Counted from the first letter of the stretch, positions 15,304-23,287 are shown. The stretch: 64,000 nucleotides of DNA from Micromonospora_I sp040659735 (GCF_040659735.1 NZ_JBFANZ010000019.1:1-64000), one strand, 5' to 3'. Numbers and translations are program-made. The notes: a model not told the origin generated them from the letters alone.

Positions 15304-15921
15304 ATGCCGATGCGCTTCGGTCAAGGCCACGTACTGCGTCGCCGGTTCCGGTTCGGCGGGGCGCTTCTGCAGGTCTACCCGGTGCGGGTTGTCGACCACG
15401 CCGATGACGGTCTGCTCTTGTGGCTCCCGACCGGTGCGCCCATGTGGCGCGCGGACGTGCCGGCCGGCAAGCATCCGAGAGATGTTCCGCGCGACATGTG
15501 GCCACCGAGCGGATTTGCGATGCAGCCGGACTACTGGCGGCGCAAGGGTGCGCTGATCTACCAGCCGGAGGAGACGGATACCCACTCGATCTGGTGGCTT
15601 TTCTCGGGTAGCGGCAGGTTCCGCAGCTGGTACGTGAATCTTGAGCGGCGCAGCATGTCGGGCGACGACATCAAGGTAGGCGATCTGGAACTCGACCTCA
15701 TCGTGGCAGCGGACCGGTCGTGGACGTGGAAGGACGAGGAGTCCTTCGCAGCCAAGGTCGGTCATCCGGGGTACTGGACAGCCGAGGAAGCCCAGAAGAT
15801 CCGGGCGTGCGGCGAGCAGGTGGCGCGAGAGGCGGAGGCCGGGAAGTTTCCGTTCGACGGGACGTGGTGTGACTTCCGGCCTGACCCCGAGTGGCCCGAA
15901 CTCACCCGTCCGTTTCTCTGA
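15304..15921 (+). CDS. DUF402 protein (FomD/Ntdp-like nucleotide hydrolase)
   Basis: A 205-residue DUF402 protein. Characteristic parts are LQVYPVRVVDHADDGLLLWL, a WYVNLERR strand, the acidic block DDIKVGDLELDLIVAADRSW, TWKDEESFAAKV, and WTEEA-type helices. Characterised relatives are a nucleoside tri-/diphosphatase of staphylococci and FomD of fosfomycin biosynthesis, both divalent-metal enzymes acting on nucleotide phosphates or CMP conjugates. No biosynthetic genes surround it. ATG 15304 is used; ATG 15310 is an alternative. Confidence 0.82.
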   Translation: MPMRFGQGHVLRRRFRFGGALLQVYPVRVVDHADDGLLLWLPTGAPMWRADVPAGKHPRDVPRDMWPPSGFAMQPDYWRRKGALIYQPEETDTHSIWWLFSGSGRFRSWYVNLERRSMSGDDIKVGDLELDLIVAADRSWTWKDEESFAAKVGHPGYWTAEEAQKIRACGEQVAREAEAGKFPFDGTWCDFRPDPEWPELTRPFL

Positions 15922-15964
15922 GTCGTACGCGGGGTTCGCGCTCCTCCGGACGTCGCGTTTCGGC

Positions 15965-16204
15965 TCACAGCGGCTTGCCGCACCAGGAGACGAAGCGTTC
16001 GTGCACCCGGGCTTCGTCGAGTTCGTCGAGTTCCACGAGCGCAATCGGAACGTACGGGTGCATGTACCGCCTCAGCCGCTGGACGTCGCAGCGCAGTAAC
16101 TCCTTCAACTGGCGCTTGCGCGTGATGCACGGCCACTCCTCACCGCATGCCGTGCACAGCCAGCTTGGCCGCAGCGGCGCATGGATCGGCGGATACTCAG
16201 CCAA
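15965..16204 (-). CDS. Small CxxC protein of the GntR/DivIVA module
   Basis: A 79-residue protein starting at a TTG that overlaps the DivIVA-gene stop by eight bases, hence translationally coupled. Near the start, after HAPLRPSWLC, come the pairs CTACGEEWPC, a probable zinc or redox site, followed by a basic helix (RKRQLKELLRCDVQRLRRYM). Similar short proteins occur widely in Micromonosporaceae beside GntR regulators. The function is unknown. A trailing Cys (SWCGKPL) may be a fourth ligand. Confidence 0.7.
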   Translation of the reverse strand: MAEYPPIHAPLRPSWLCTACGEEWPCITRKRQLKELLRCDVQRLRRYMHPYVPIALVELDELDEARVHERFVSWCGKPL

Positions 16205-16640
16205 CGGTGAACCTCGTGTTCGGATGCGGTGGGGAGAGTTGCCATCCGGGGTGTCGCGCTGGGCGCGGCTGTTGCGGCCGCCCGTAGTCGTCGCCGGGAC
16301 GCGCGGGGTGCTGCGTCTGCCATTCGCGTAGCGCGTTCCTGATCCGTGAGGCCTGCTCTTCCGACGCCGCCAGGTCGCGGTAGAGCGCGTTCATCTCTTC
16401 CGCCACGCGGTTGAGGAAGTGGTGCACCTCCTCCGGGTCGAGACCACGGCGACCGAGCTTTGTCGCGCCGAACTGCTTGCGCCGCACCTCGCCCGGCAGA
16501 ACCCGGCTCGCGCGCCTGGCGCGGTAGACGCTGCCAACGGTTCCGTCGATGAGCGGCCTCACCATGACGTGCCTGTCCGCGTTGGCCGCAACGACGATGT
16601 TGCTGAAGATCTGCGTGAGTAATCGCGTGAAGCGGGACAT
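16197..16640 (-). CDS. DivIVA-domain protein, 147 aa
   Basis: The N-terminal 45 residues are basic. The DivIVA-type motif follows (VRRKQFGATKLGRRGLDPEE, then VHHFLNRVAEEMNALYRDLA), with a coiled coil through about residue 110 and a Pro/Arg-rich tail. DivIVA domains recruit proteins to curved membrane or mark septa and poles; here the domain lies late in a short protein, so it is a DivIVA-domain adaptor rather than Wag31 itself. GGAGGAGG precedes the ATG. Two stable hairpins lie in the leader (16665-16698, 16751-16799). Cotranscribed with the CxxC protein. Confidence 0.78.
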   Translation of the reverse strand: MSRFTRLLTQIFSNIVVAANADRHVMVRPLIDGTVGSVYRARRASRVLPGEVRRKQFGATKLGRRGLDPEEVHHFLNRVAEEMNALYRDLAASEEQASRIRNALREWQTQHPARPGDDYGRPQQPRPARHPGWQLSPPHPNTRFTVG

Positions 16641-16664
16641 CCGTCGCCTCCTCCGAGGTTGGTA

Positions 16665-16698
16665 GGGAAGGCCGCCGCGAGGGCTCGGCGGCCTTCCC
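16665..16698 (-). promoter_or_regulatory. Leader hairpin upstream of the DivIVA-domain gene
   Basis: A perfect 13-bp stem (16665-16677 with 16686-16698) has an eight-base loop and sits just before the ribosome site of the leftward gene. A second inverted repeat lies upstream at 16751-16761/16789-16799 (11 bp, 27-base loop). Together they could form an attenuator; no known riboswitch is recognised. Confidence 0.45.
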
Positions 16699-16845
16699 CT
16701 CTCACACCCACCGCCGCAGCGTCTACGGCATCCAGCGATGGGGAGTAGGAGTCGGGGCAGGTTTTCGTTTCCGAGATGCGCCGGAGGTCCTGCCCCGACG
16801 AGGGGGTGAGGTGAACGCCTGCCAAGGAGTTCGGCCTCGGGTAGA

Positions 16846-16871
16846 ACCTATGATGCGCGCGCATCATAGGT
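16846..16871. promoter_or_regulatory. 26-bp perfect palindrome, candidate GntR operator
   Basis: The half-site ACCTATGATGCGC is repeated inverted without spacer. It lies between the divergent DivIVA-domain gene and the GntR gene. A 13-bp direct repeat, GCCTGCCAAGGAG, stands on either side (16817-16829 and 16941-16953); the second copy contains the GntR ribosome site. Confidence 0.7.
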
Positions 16872-16958
16872 CAACCCAGTGATGGGCTCTGATCTCTGCG
16901 AATCTTGACTTCCCAAGTTCACGCGTGGTGGCATGAGATTGCCTGCCAAGGAGAGAAC

Positions 16959-17198
16959 GTGCCGCCTTACCGCCACGCGTACCAGCGAATCGTCGATGAT
17001 GTCGTCGCCGACATCGAAGCCGGTCGGCTGAAGCCGGGTGACAAGCTGCCCTCTGGCCGCGAGTTGAGAGAAAAGTACGAGGTATCGGCGATGGTCGTCC
17101 GCACGGCCGTCACCATCCTGCGCGATCGAGGCCTCGTGGAGTCGGTCAGCGGCGTGGGTGTCTTCGTCCTGGATCGTCCAGCCAAGTTGCCGTCGTAG
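16959..17198 (+). CDS. GntR-family regulator, short (winged helix only)
   Basis: 79 residues from a GTG at 16959, with AAGGAG five bases before it. The winged helix-turn-helix is complete: YQRIVDDVVADIEAGRLKPG, KLPSGRELREKYEVSAMVVR, then ILRDRGLVESVSGVGVFV. There is no effector domain, as in the small GntR proteins of actinomycete mobile elements and YtrA-like regulators. The 26-bp palindrome upstream is its likely operator, implying autoregulation and control of the divergent DivIVA/CxxC genes. This gene marks the end of the accessory stretch. Confidence 0.85.
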   Translation: MPPYRHAYQRIVDDVVADIEAGRLKPGDKLPSGRELREKYEVSAMVVRTAVTILRDRGLVESVSGVGVFVLDRPAKLPS

Positions 17199-17351
17199 CG
17201 GACGATGTTCCCGGCCACGCGCTCGCTCCTCATCACGATGGTCCAACGCGACTTCGACGGTTAGTTTCCGAGCGCCCAGCATCTCCGCAGTGTTCACATG
17301 GGATTTGCTGTACACCGGTCATACGACCACGACCTGAAGGAGTGACCTGCG

Positions 17352-17891
17352 GTGACCGACGTCCGTCAGGCGGTGCTGATCCCGGGACGGGGATACACGG
17401 TCCGCGAGCCGCTTTTCGCGTACGTGGCCGAGCTTCTCCGCCGGCGTCGTCTGCACGCGCACGGCATCGAGTGGGAGGTGCCGCAGGACCTGGCCGAGGC
17501 GGAGCGCGGTCCGTGGGTGCAGCGGCAGGCCGCCGCGGCGATCGACGAGCGGACGGCGCTCCTGGTCGGCAAGTCGTTGGGCACCCTGGCCGCACCCGTC
17601 GCCACCGAGCGTCGGCTGCCGGCGGTCTGGCTGACGCCGTTGCTCCGCTATCCGGGACTCGCCGAGGCGTTCGAGCGGTCCGAGGCGCCGTTCCTGCTTG
17701 TGGGCGGAACCGCAGACCCCTCGTGGGATGCCGCGACCGCCCGTCGGCTGACCCCGCACGTCCTGGAGATCCCGCACGGCGACCACGGTCTGCTCGTACC
17801 CGGGCCGATGGCCCGCTCCGCGGACGCGCTCGGTCAGGTCTGCACCGCGATCGAACAGTTCCTCGAAGATCGCGCTATTTCCCGGATATAG
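17352..17891 (+). CDS. Small alpha/beta hydrolase
   Basis: 179 residues from a GTG with AAGGAG upstream. The catalytic set is visible: nucleophile Ser in VGKSLGT (near residue 75), Asp in GGTADPSWD (near 124) and His in HGDHGLLVPG (near 144). It begins with the oxyanion-hole loop LIPGRGYT. No signal peptide, so cytoplasmic. The substrate is unknown; a thioesterase or carboxylesterase of the KANL3/TEX30-like group is likely. Confidence 0.8.
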   Translation: MTDVRQAVLIPGRGYTVREPLFAYVAELLRRRRLHAHGIEWEVPQDLAEAERGPWVQRQAAAAIDERTALLVGKSLGTLAAPVATERRLPAVWLTPLLRYPGLAEAFERSEAPFLLVGGTADPSWDAATARRLTPHVLEIPHGDHGLLVPGPMARSADALGQVCTAIEQFLEDRAISRI

Positions 17892-17976
17892 GTGCCTCCC
17901 CGTCGCGCGAGCAACAACATCCCTGACGTAGCGCGATCCTGCGGCGGGGCGGCGCCGCGGCAGCGCGGGGGAGCGG

Positions 17977-18543
17977 TCAGGGCGCGAGGTCGGCGCCGCG
18001 GAGCAGGCTGCGCAGGCCGAGTTCGGCGCTGAGCGCGGGCGGGCAGTCCGCCACGATCGCGGCGGTTCCGACGACGACCGCGCCGCGCGCGGCGACCACG
18101 TGGTGCAGGGCCCGGAGCTGCGCGCCGGTCGCCACCCAGTCGTCCACGAGGAGCACCCGGTCGCCGGGGTGCAGATGCCGATCGCGTACGCCGAGCGCGA
18201 GCGAACGGCCGCGGTAGTCGGCGCCGGTCCGCGCCCATGTCATCGGCTCGGCGATCCGTCGGCCTCCGCCGTCGGTCTCCCCGGCGTGCTTGTAGGCCGG
18301 CAGGAAACCGACGCCGAGCGCGGTCGCCACCAGTGGGCCGAGCAGGAGGCCCGTGACCTCGGGAGCGATGACGACCGTCGGCCGCTGCGCGGTGTAGAGC
18401 GACGCGAGTGCGGGTCCGAGCCCGGCCAGCACCAGCGGATCGCGCCACCAGCCGGAGACGTCGCTGACCAGGTGGGTGCTCTGCGGCCCGGGATCGACCC
18501 ACCGGAACGTGTCGATCAGCCGTGCCCTCAACTCGTCGTGCAC
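17977..18543 (-). CDS. Type I phosphoribosyltransferase family protein
   Basis: The PRPP-binding motif VLLVDDWVATGAQL is complete, preceded by TVVIAPEVTGLLLGPLVATA and a flexible-loop segment with YKHAGE. This is the layout of adenine/xanthine phosphoribosyltransferases, so purine salvage is likely, but the base is uncertain. GTG 18543 is preferred because the domain starts at HDELRARLIDTFRW. The frame is open to 18624, and the upstream part has no family similarity I know. It is divergent from the RlpA-like gene. Confidence 0.78.
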   Translation of the reverse strand: MHDELRARLIDTFRWVDPGPQSTHLVSDVSGWWRDPLVLAGLGPALASLYTAQRPTVVIAPEVTGLLLGPLVATALGVGFLPAYKHAGETDGGGRRIAEPMTWARTGADYRGRSLALGVRDRHLHPGDRVLLVDDWVATGAQLRALHHVVAARGAVVVGTAAIVADCPPALSAELGLRSLLRGADLAP

Positions 18544-18708
18544 CGCACCATCCTGCGGCACGGCCACGACGGCGCTGCTCGCGGTGGGCCGAAAGGCCAA
18601 ACATTTCACCGCAAGATAGGGCAAAAGGGTGCCATCACGTTGACATCGGAAGTGCTTCGCTCGCTACGGTCCGATGCGGTTCTGTTATCAACCGGAGGGA
18701 CGAGCCCG

Positions 18709-19365
18709 GTGGCTGGAAGGCACGTCAAGACCCCTCGGTCCCACCTGGGCCCTATCGCCTCTGCGGCAGTCGTCGCCGCGGTCCTGGTCGGCGGCGCCGG
18801 GGCGGCCCACTTCGCACCGCAATGGACGGACGCGAGCGAGCCGGCCCCCGCGGTGACGACCACGACCGCCGAGTCTTCGCCGAGCAGTACGCCTGCCCCG
18901 GCGTCGCCGAGTCCGACCGCCGCGAGCCCGACCGCCGCGAGCCCCAGCCCGACCCGGGCGGACGCCGCCGCCGCGACCGCGAGCCCCCGCCCCAGCCGGA
19001 CTCCCGCCCGGGCGTCGCGGAACAACACCCGTAGCGCGGCCCCCGCGCCGGCGGCCCCCAAGCCCGCGGCCGGCGCCGTCACGAGCGGCACCTGCGGCGC
19101 CTCCTATTACGACGAAGGGCAGGCCACCGCCAACGGCGAGCAGTTCGACCCGGAAGCGCTGACCGCCGCGCACAAGACCCTGGCGTTCAACACCCGGGTA
19201 CGGGTGACGAACCCCGGCAACGGCAAGTCGGTCGTCGTGCGGATCAACGACCGGGGCCCGTTCGTCAGCGGCCGCTGCATCGACCTGTCGCGGGCCGCGT
19301 TCCGGGCCATCGCGTCGCTGGGGATGGGCGAGTTGACGGTGAAGTACGAGGTGCTCGGCAAGTGA
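18709..19365 (+). CDS. Secreted RlpA-like double-psi beta-barrel protein
   Basis: 218 residues from a GTG with GGAGGG nine bases upstream. A hydrophobic segment (residues 15-35) anchors or exports the protein. A Ser/Pro/Ala/Thr-rich linker of about 90 residues with repeated SPTAA units follows. The C-terminal DPBB domain has CGASYYDEGQATANGE, ALTAAHKTLAFNTRVRV and VVRINDRGPFVSGRCIDLS. The latter holds the catalytic Asp of RlpA-type lytic transglycosylases, and two Cys could form a disulfide. It acts on peptidoglycan outside the cell. Confidence 0.88.
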   Translation: MAGRHVKTPRSHLGPIASAAVVAAVLVGGAGAAHFAPQWTDASEPAPAVTTTTAESSPSSTPAPASPSPTAASPTAASPSPTRADAAAATASPRPSRTPARASRNNTRSAAPAPAAPKPAAGAVTSGTCGASYYDEGQATANGEQFDPEALTAAHKTLAFNTRVRVTNPGNGKSVVVRINDRGPFVSGRCIDLSRAAFRAIASLGMGELTVKYEVLGK

Positions 19366-19384
19366 TTGCCACCGACCAATCAAA

Positions 19385-19400
19385 CTGACTGATCAGTCAG
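19385..19400. promoter_or_regulatory. 16-bp perfect palindrome, TetR-type operator
   Basis: CTGACTGATCAGTCAG has no spacer and resembles operators of AcrR/TetR proteins. It lies between the RlpA-like gene and the phosphatase gene. No TetR gene is adjacent. Confidence 0.5.
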
Positions 19401-19515
19401 GGCGCTCGGCCGGCCGACCGGCACCCGCAGATGTTGATCTTTTGCGAGGCACCGGGTGGCCAAATCGGGATCGGCCGACGGGTCAACTTCGTTCAGTCCC
19501 GCCCTTGGATCAGGC

Positions 19516-20643
19516 ATGCTGTTCCGCGTAGCCATGCACATAATCCCGACGGGCCGCCGCCCGATGAGCTCAGGATCCCGCGCCGGCATCGGCGCGGCCC
19601 TCGTGCTGCTCGCGCTCGTCTCCGCCGTTGAACTCGCGGACGGGTCCGGCACCAACTATGTGGGGCTGGTCGCCGCCGCGCCGTTCCTCGCCGCGGCGTT
19701 CGCCAGCTGGCGGGTGGTGCTCGGCGTCGGGGCCGTGGCCACGATTGTCGGTGGGGCGTTCGCGTTGACCGGGCAGATGGTCTCCATCGCCACCGCGATC
19801 AACGTCATCGGCATCGGGTTGGCCACCGGGCTCGCCGGCGCGGTAGCCGCGATACGGCAGCGGCAGGCCGAGCGGATCGCCGAACTCTCCAAACTCGCCT
19901 CGGTCGCCCAACAGGCGGTGCTGCGTCCGCTCGGCCCGCAGGTCGGCACCCTCGCGGTCGCCGGCCGCTACATCTCGGCGACCGCCGCGGCCGACATCGG
20001 CGGCGATCTCTACGAGGCGCTGGACACCCCGTACGGCGTGCGGATGATTATCGGTGACGTGCGCGGCAAGGGGTTGGACGCGGTGCGGCTGGCGAGCATC
20101 GTGCTCGGTTCGTACCGGCACGTCGCCTACGAGCGGGCCGATCTGCGCGCCATCGTGGCCGACCTCGACCGGGCGGTGGCCCGCAGCGTCGGCGACGAGG
20201 ACTTCGTCACCGCCGCGTTGGTGGAGGAGCGGGGCGGCACCCTGACCATCGTCAACTGCGGTCATCCCGCGCCGCTGCTGCTCCGACGGGGTCAGGTGAT
20301 TCCCCTGGAACCTCCGGCCCCGGCCCCGCCGCTGGGCTTCATGCCCGTGGTCCGCCCCCGAGTGGAGCGGCTCGAGCCGGGCGACCGCCTGCTGCTCTTC
20401 ACGGATGGGCTCGGCGAGGCCCGCCGGGAGGGCGAGTTCTTCCCGACCGCCGATCGCGCCTGGCGCCTGCTGGGGCACGGCACCGTCGGTGATGGGCTCG
20501 CCTCACTGGAGACGGCGTTGGTCGAGTGGGTCTACGGCCGGCTGGACGACGACATCGCTCTCGTGCTGATGGAATACTCCGGGCCCCGCCCGGTCACGAC
20601 CGGTGCCGTCCCGAGCTGGGAAGTCGGCGCCGTAGAGAGCTGA
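19516..20643 (+). CDS. SpoIIE-type PP2C serine phosphatase with membrane domain
   Basis: 375 residues from ATG 19516. The N-terminal third has about four membrane helices (GAALVLLALVSAVELA, FLAAAFASWRVVLGVGAVA and following), then a short coiled coil (RQRQAERIAELSKL). The PP2C/SpoIIE domain then shows DIGGDLYE, GDVRGKGLDA, NCGHPAPLL and LLFTDGLGEARREG, ending in DDDIALVLM, so the metal-binding Asp residues are all present. Such phosphatases dephosphorylate anti-sigma-factor antagonists in partner-switching circuits; no anti-sigma gene is nearby. ATG 19534 is an alternative start. Confidence 0.88.
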   Translation: MLFRVAMHIIPTGRRPMSSGSRAGIGAALVLLALVSAVELADGSGTNYVGLVAAAPFLAAAFASWRVVLGVGAVATIVGGAFALTGQMVSIATAINVIGIGLATGLAGAVAAIRQRQAERIAELSKLASVAQQAVLRPLGPQVGTLAVAGRYISATAAADIGGDLYEALDTPYGVRMIIGDVRGKGLDAVRLASIVLGSYRHVAYERADLRAIVADLDRAVARSVGDEDFVTAALVEERGGTLTIVNCGHPAPLLLRRGQVIPLEPPAPAPPLGFMPVVRPRVERLEPGDRLLLFTDGLGEARREGEFFPTADRAWRLLGHGTVGDGLASLETALVEWVYGRLDDDIALVLMEYSGPRPVTTGAVPSWEVGAVES

Positions 20644-20652
20644 GCCGAGGGC

Positions 20653-20769
20653 TCAGGCGACTCGGGTGGCGGCGGCAGGCGCGGCCGGACGGGACGATTC
20701 GGGCGCGCGGTGGCGGCCGATGTAGCGGCGTGTCGGCTCGAAGAGCGCGTCCAGAATCTTCGCAACCAT
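20653..20769 (-). CDS. Small protein, 38 aa, unknown
   Basis: The frame MVAKILDALFEPTRRYIGRH continues with an Ala/Pro tail. It is preceded by AAGGGGAGG six bases before the ATG, a much stronger ribosome site than chance gives. The first 20 residues form an amphipathic helix suited to membrane association. It is convergent with the SpoIIE gene, overlapping no other gene. Family unknown. Confidence 0.55.
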   Translation of the reverse strand: MVAKILDALFEPTRRYIGRHRAPESSRPAAPAAATRVA

Positions 20770-20933
20770 GGTGGCCTCCCCTTTGACCTGCGGTTATTCG
20801 CAGTAGTGCGTTGGTGGGACGCCAATATCCAGTCTGATTCCCTGCTAAACCGGCGAGGCCATGCCGAAGAGTGAACGACGCGCGGGTTGTGGTTGTGGTC
20901 ACTTCCAAGAGGCGACTTGTCGCACCTACCCGC

Positions 20934-20964
20934 CAGTAATATAGTGACGTTACTGACCGGTAAC
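20934..20964. promoter_or_regulatory. Double operator at the acyl-CoA dehydrogenase promoter
   Basis: Two overlapping inverted repeats share the central TTAC: CAGTAA-N10-TTACTG (20934-20955) and GTTAC-N6-GTAAC (20949-20964). A -10-like TATAGT lies at 20940-20945. This looks like a fatty-acid-regulator (TetR-like) site. The regulator is not in the window. Confidence 0.5.
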
Positions 20965-20991
20965 ACTTGCCCGGAAGCGGGGGCGCAGCGC

Positions 20992-22848
20992 ATGAGCCAC
21001 TACAAGAGCAATCTCCGTGACCTTGAGTTCAACCTCTTCGAGGTCTTCGGTGCCGACCAGGCGTTCGGCCACGGGCCGTACTCCGATCTCGACGTCGACA
21101 CGGCGCGGGACATCCTGGCCGAAGTCGATCGGCTCGCGCGCGAGGACCTCGCCGCCAGCTACGTCGACAGCGACCGCAACCCGCCGGTCTTCGACCCGGC
21201 GACGCACACCGCACCGCTGCCGGAGTCGTTCAAGAAGTCGTACAAGGCGTTCATGGACGCCGAGTTCTGGCGGATGGACCTGCCGGAGGAGCTCGGTGGC
21301 ACGAACGCCCCGCGCGCGCTGTGGTGGTCCCTCGCCGAGCTGGTTCTCGGCTCGAACGCGCCGATCTGGATGTACGCCTCCGGCCCGTCCTTCGCGCACG
21401 TGCTGCACGTCGAGGGCACCGAGCAGCAGAAGAAGTGGGCGAAGCTCTTCATCGACAAGCAGTGGGGCTCGACCATGGTCCTCACCGAGCCCGACGCGGG
21501 CTCGGACGTGGGCGCCGGTCGGACGCGCGCGATCCCGCAGCCGGACGGCTCGTACCACATCGAGGGCGTGAAGCGCTTCATCACCTCGGGTGAGCACGAC
21601 CTCTCGGACAACATCGTCCACTATGTGCTGGCCCGTCCGGTCGGCGTCGAGGGCGCCGGCGGCCCGGGCACCAAGGGGCTCTCGCTCTTCGTCGTGCCGA
21701 AGTTCCACTTCGACGAGGAGACCGGCGAGCTGGGCGAGCGCAACGGCGCGTTCGTCACCAACGTCGAGCACAAGATGGGCATCAAGGTCTCGAACACCTG
21801 CGAGGTGACGTTCGGCGAGCACGGCGTGCCGGCCAAGGGCTGGCTGCTGGGCGACGTACACGACGGCATCCGGCAGATGTTCATGATCATTGAGTACGCC
21901 CGGATGATGGTCGGCACCAAGGCGATCGCGACCCTCTCCACCGGCTACCTGAACGCGCTGGAGTACGCCAAGAACCGCGTCCAGGGCGCCGACCTGCTGC
22001 GGTCGACCGACAAGACCGCGCCGCGGGTCACGATCACCGACCACCCGGACGTGCGCCGCTCGCTGATGCTGCAGAAGGCGTACTCCGAGGGTCTACGCGC
22101 GCTGGTCTGCTACACGGCGAGCTGGCAGGACAAGGTCGCCATCGCCGAGGCCGCGGGTGACGAGAAGGGCACCAAGCTGGCCAAGCGGGTGAACGATCTG
22201 CTTCTCCCGCTGGTCAAGGGCGTCGGCTCCGAGCGGGCGTACGAACTGCTCGGCGCCGAGTCGCTGCAGACCTTCGGCGGCTCCGGCTTCCTGCAGGACT
22301 ACCCGCTCGAGCAGTACGTCCGCGACGCCAAGATCGACACCCTGTATGAGGGCACCACCGCGATCCAGAGCCTCGACCTGTTCTTCCGGAAGGTCGTGAA
22401 GGACGGCGGAAAGGCACTGATGAACATCGCCGGAGAGATCCAGGCGTTCATCGAGTCCGAGGGTGGAAACGGACAGCTCAAGGTAGAGCGGGCGGCGCTC
22501 GGCAAGGCGCTCGCCGAGGTCCAGAACATCCTCGGCATCATGACCGGGTGGCTCGGCGAGGCGCAGGCCGGCGAGCAGCGCTCGCTCTACAAGGTCGGTC
22601 TCAGCAGCCGTCGGCTGCTGCTCGCCGTCGGCGACCTGGTCGTCGCCTGGCTGCTCCAGCGGCAGGCGGACGTGGCGTTGCGGGCGCTGGGCGGCGAGGT
22701 CTCGGCCACCGACCGCAGGTTCTACGAGGGCAAGATCGCGGCCGCGCGGTTCTTCGCCCACGAGGTGCTGCCGCGTATCGGCTCCGACCGCCGGATCATC
22801 GAGTCCACCAACCTGGACCTGATGGAGCTTTCCGAAGACGCGTTCTGA
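20992..22848 (+). CDS. Acyl-CoA dehydrogenase, long (about 620 aa) type
   Basis: 618 residues with the extra N-terminal domain of the long actinobacterial type (SHYKSNLRDLEFNLFEVFGA) and a C-terminal extension after residue 480. FAD/substrate parts: TMVLTEPDAGSDVG (FAD and substrate loop), KRFITSGEHDL, and the catalytic Glu in IDTLYEGTTAIQSLDLFFRK. It introduces the first double bond of acyl-CoA in beta-oxidation. Start ATG 20992 follows a GGGGGCG stretch and matches the family N-terminus. Monocistronic, ended by a hairpin at 22877. Confidence 0.93.
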   Translation: MSHYKSNLRDLEFNLFEVFGADQAFGHGPYSDLDVDTARDILAEVDRLAREDLAASYVDSDRNPPVFDPATHTAPLPESFKKSYKAFMDAEFWRMDLPEELGGTNAPRALWWSLAELVLGSNAPIWMYASGPSFAHVLHVEGTEQQKKWAKLFIDKQWGSTMVLTEPDAGSDVGAGRTRAIPQPDGSYHIEGVKRFITSGEHDLSDNIVHYVLARPVGVEGAGGPGTKGLSLFVVPKFHFDEETGELGERNGAFVTNVEHKMGIKVSNTCEVTFGEHGVPAKGWLLGDVHDGIRQMFMIIEYARMMVGTKAIATLSTGYLNALEYAKNRVQGADLLRSTDKTAPRVTITDHPDVRRSLMLQKAYSEGLRALVCYTASWQDKVAIAEAAGDEKGTKLAKRVNDLLLPLVKGVGSERAYELLGAESLQTFGGSGFLQDYPLEQYVRDAKIDTLYEGTTAIQSLDLFFRKVVKDGGKALMNIAGEIQAFIESEGGNGQLKVERAALGKALAEVQNILGIMTGWLGEAQAGEQRSLYKVGLSSRRLLLAVGDLVVAWLLQRQADVALRALGGEVSATDRRFYEGKIAAARFFAHEVLPRIGSDRRIIESTNLDLMELSEDAF

Positions 22849-22876
22849 TCCCACCGAACTGCCGCGGTGGGTTTAC

Positions 22877-22912
22877 GGGGCGGCCGGCGAGCATCTGCTC
22901 GCCGGCCGCCCC
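22877..22912 (+). terminator. Terminator of the acyl-CoA dehydrogenase gene
   Basis: A 17-bp perfect GC-rich inverted repeat (22877-22893 with 22896-22912), 28 bases after the stop. It has no T tract, as is common in actinomycetes. Confidence 0.85.
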
Positions 22913-23013
22913 GCTGTCTGCCCGGCGCCGCCCGCCGTTTGACCCCATAGGCCGAGGGTAGGCGTTATAGGGAACGCACAACTTGGAGCGACTGCGACAA
23001 GGAGTGCAACGAG

Positions 23014-23274
23014 ATGGGCATCGGTAGTGGAATTTTTCTTATCGCCCTGGGCGCGATCCTGGCGTTTGCCGTCCGCGCGGATGTCTGGTGGCTCGATGTG
23101 CACGCGGTCGGTTGGGTGTTGATCTTGGCCGGCGCCACCATTGTCCTCTCCGTGCTCTGGTTCTGGAACGACCGGCGCCGCCGGGCCCGCACCGTGATCG
23201 TGGAGGAGAACAAGTTGTCCCACCCGGCTCAGGTCTGTCCACCTCCGGCCGAGCCTCCATCACCGCCCTGCTAG
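23014..23274 (+). CDS. DUF6458 family small membrane protein
   Basis: 86 residues: two membrane helices (GIFLIALGAILAFAVRAD and VGWVLILAGATIVLSVLWFW) joined by a short WWLDVHA loop, then an Arg-rich cytoplasmic tail. AAGGAG lies upstream of the ATG. It is a paralogue of 24121-24399, with about 60% identity in the helices by eye. Function unknown; the family is widespread in actinobacteria. A terminator with a T tract follows at 23288-23323. Confidence 0.85.
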   Translation: MGIGSGIFLIALGAILAFAVRADVWWLDVHAVGWVLILAGATIVLSVLWFWNDRRRRARTVIVEENKLSHPAQVCPPPAEPPSPPC

Positions 23275-23287
23275 ACGGGCACCTCCC

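Noticed and set aside
16751..16799. Terminator for a rightward gene
   Set aside because: No rightward gene ends nearby; it is better read as leader structure of the leftward operon.
18544..18708. c-di-AMP (ydaO/yuaA) riboswitch upstream of the RlpA-like gene
   Set aside because: Such riboswitches often precede cell-wall hydrolase genes of actinomycetes, but the gap is too short and shows no matching core.
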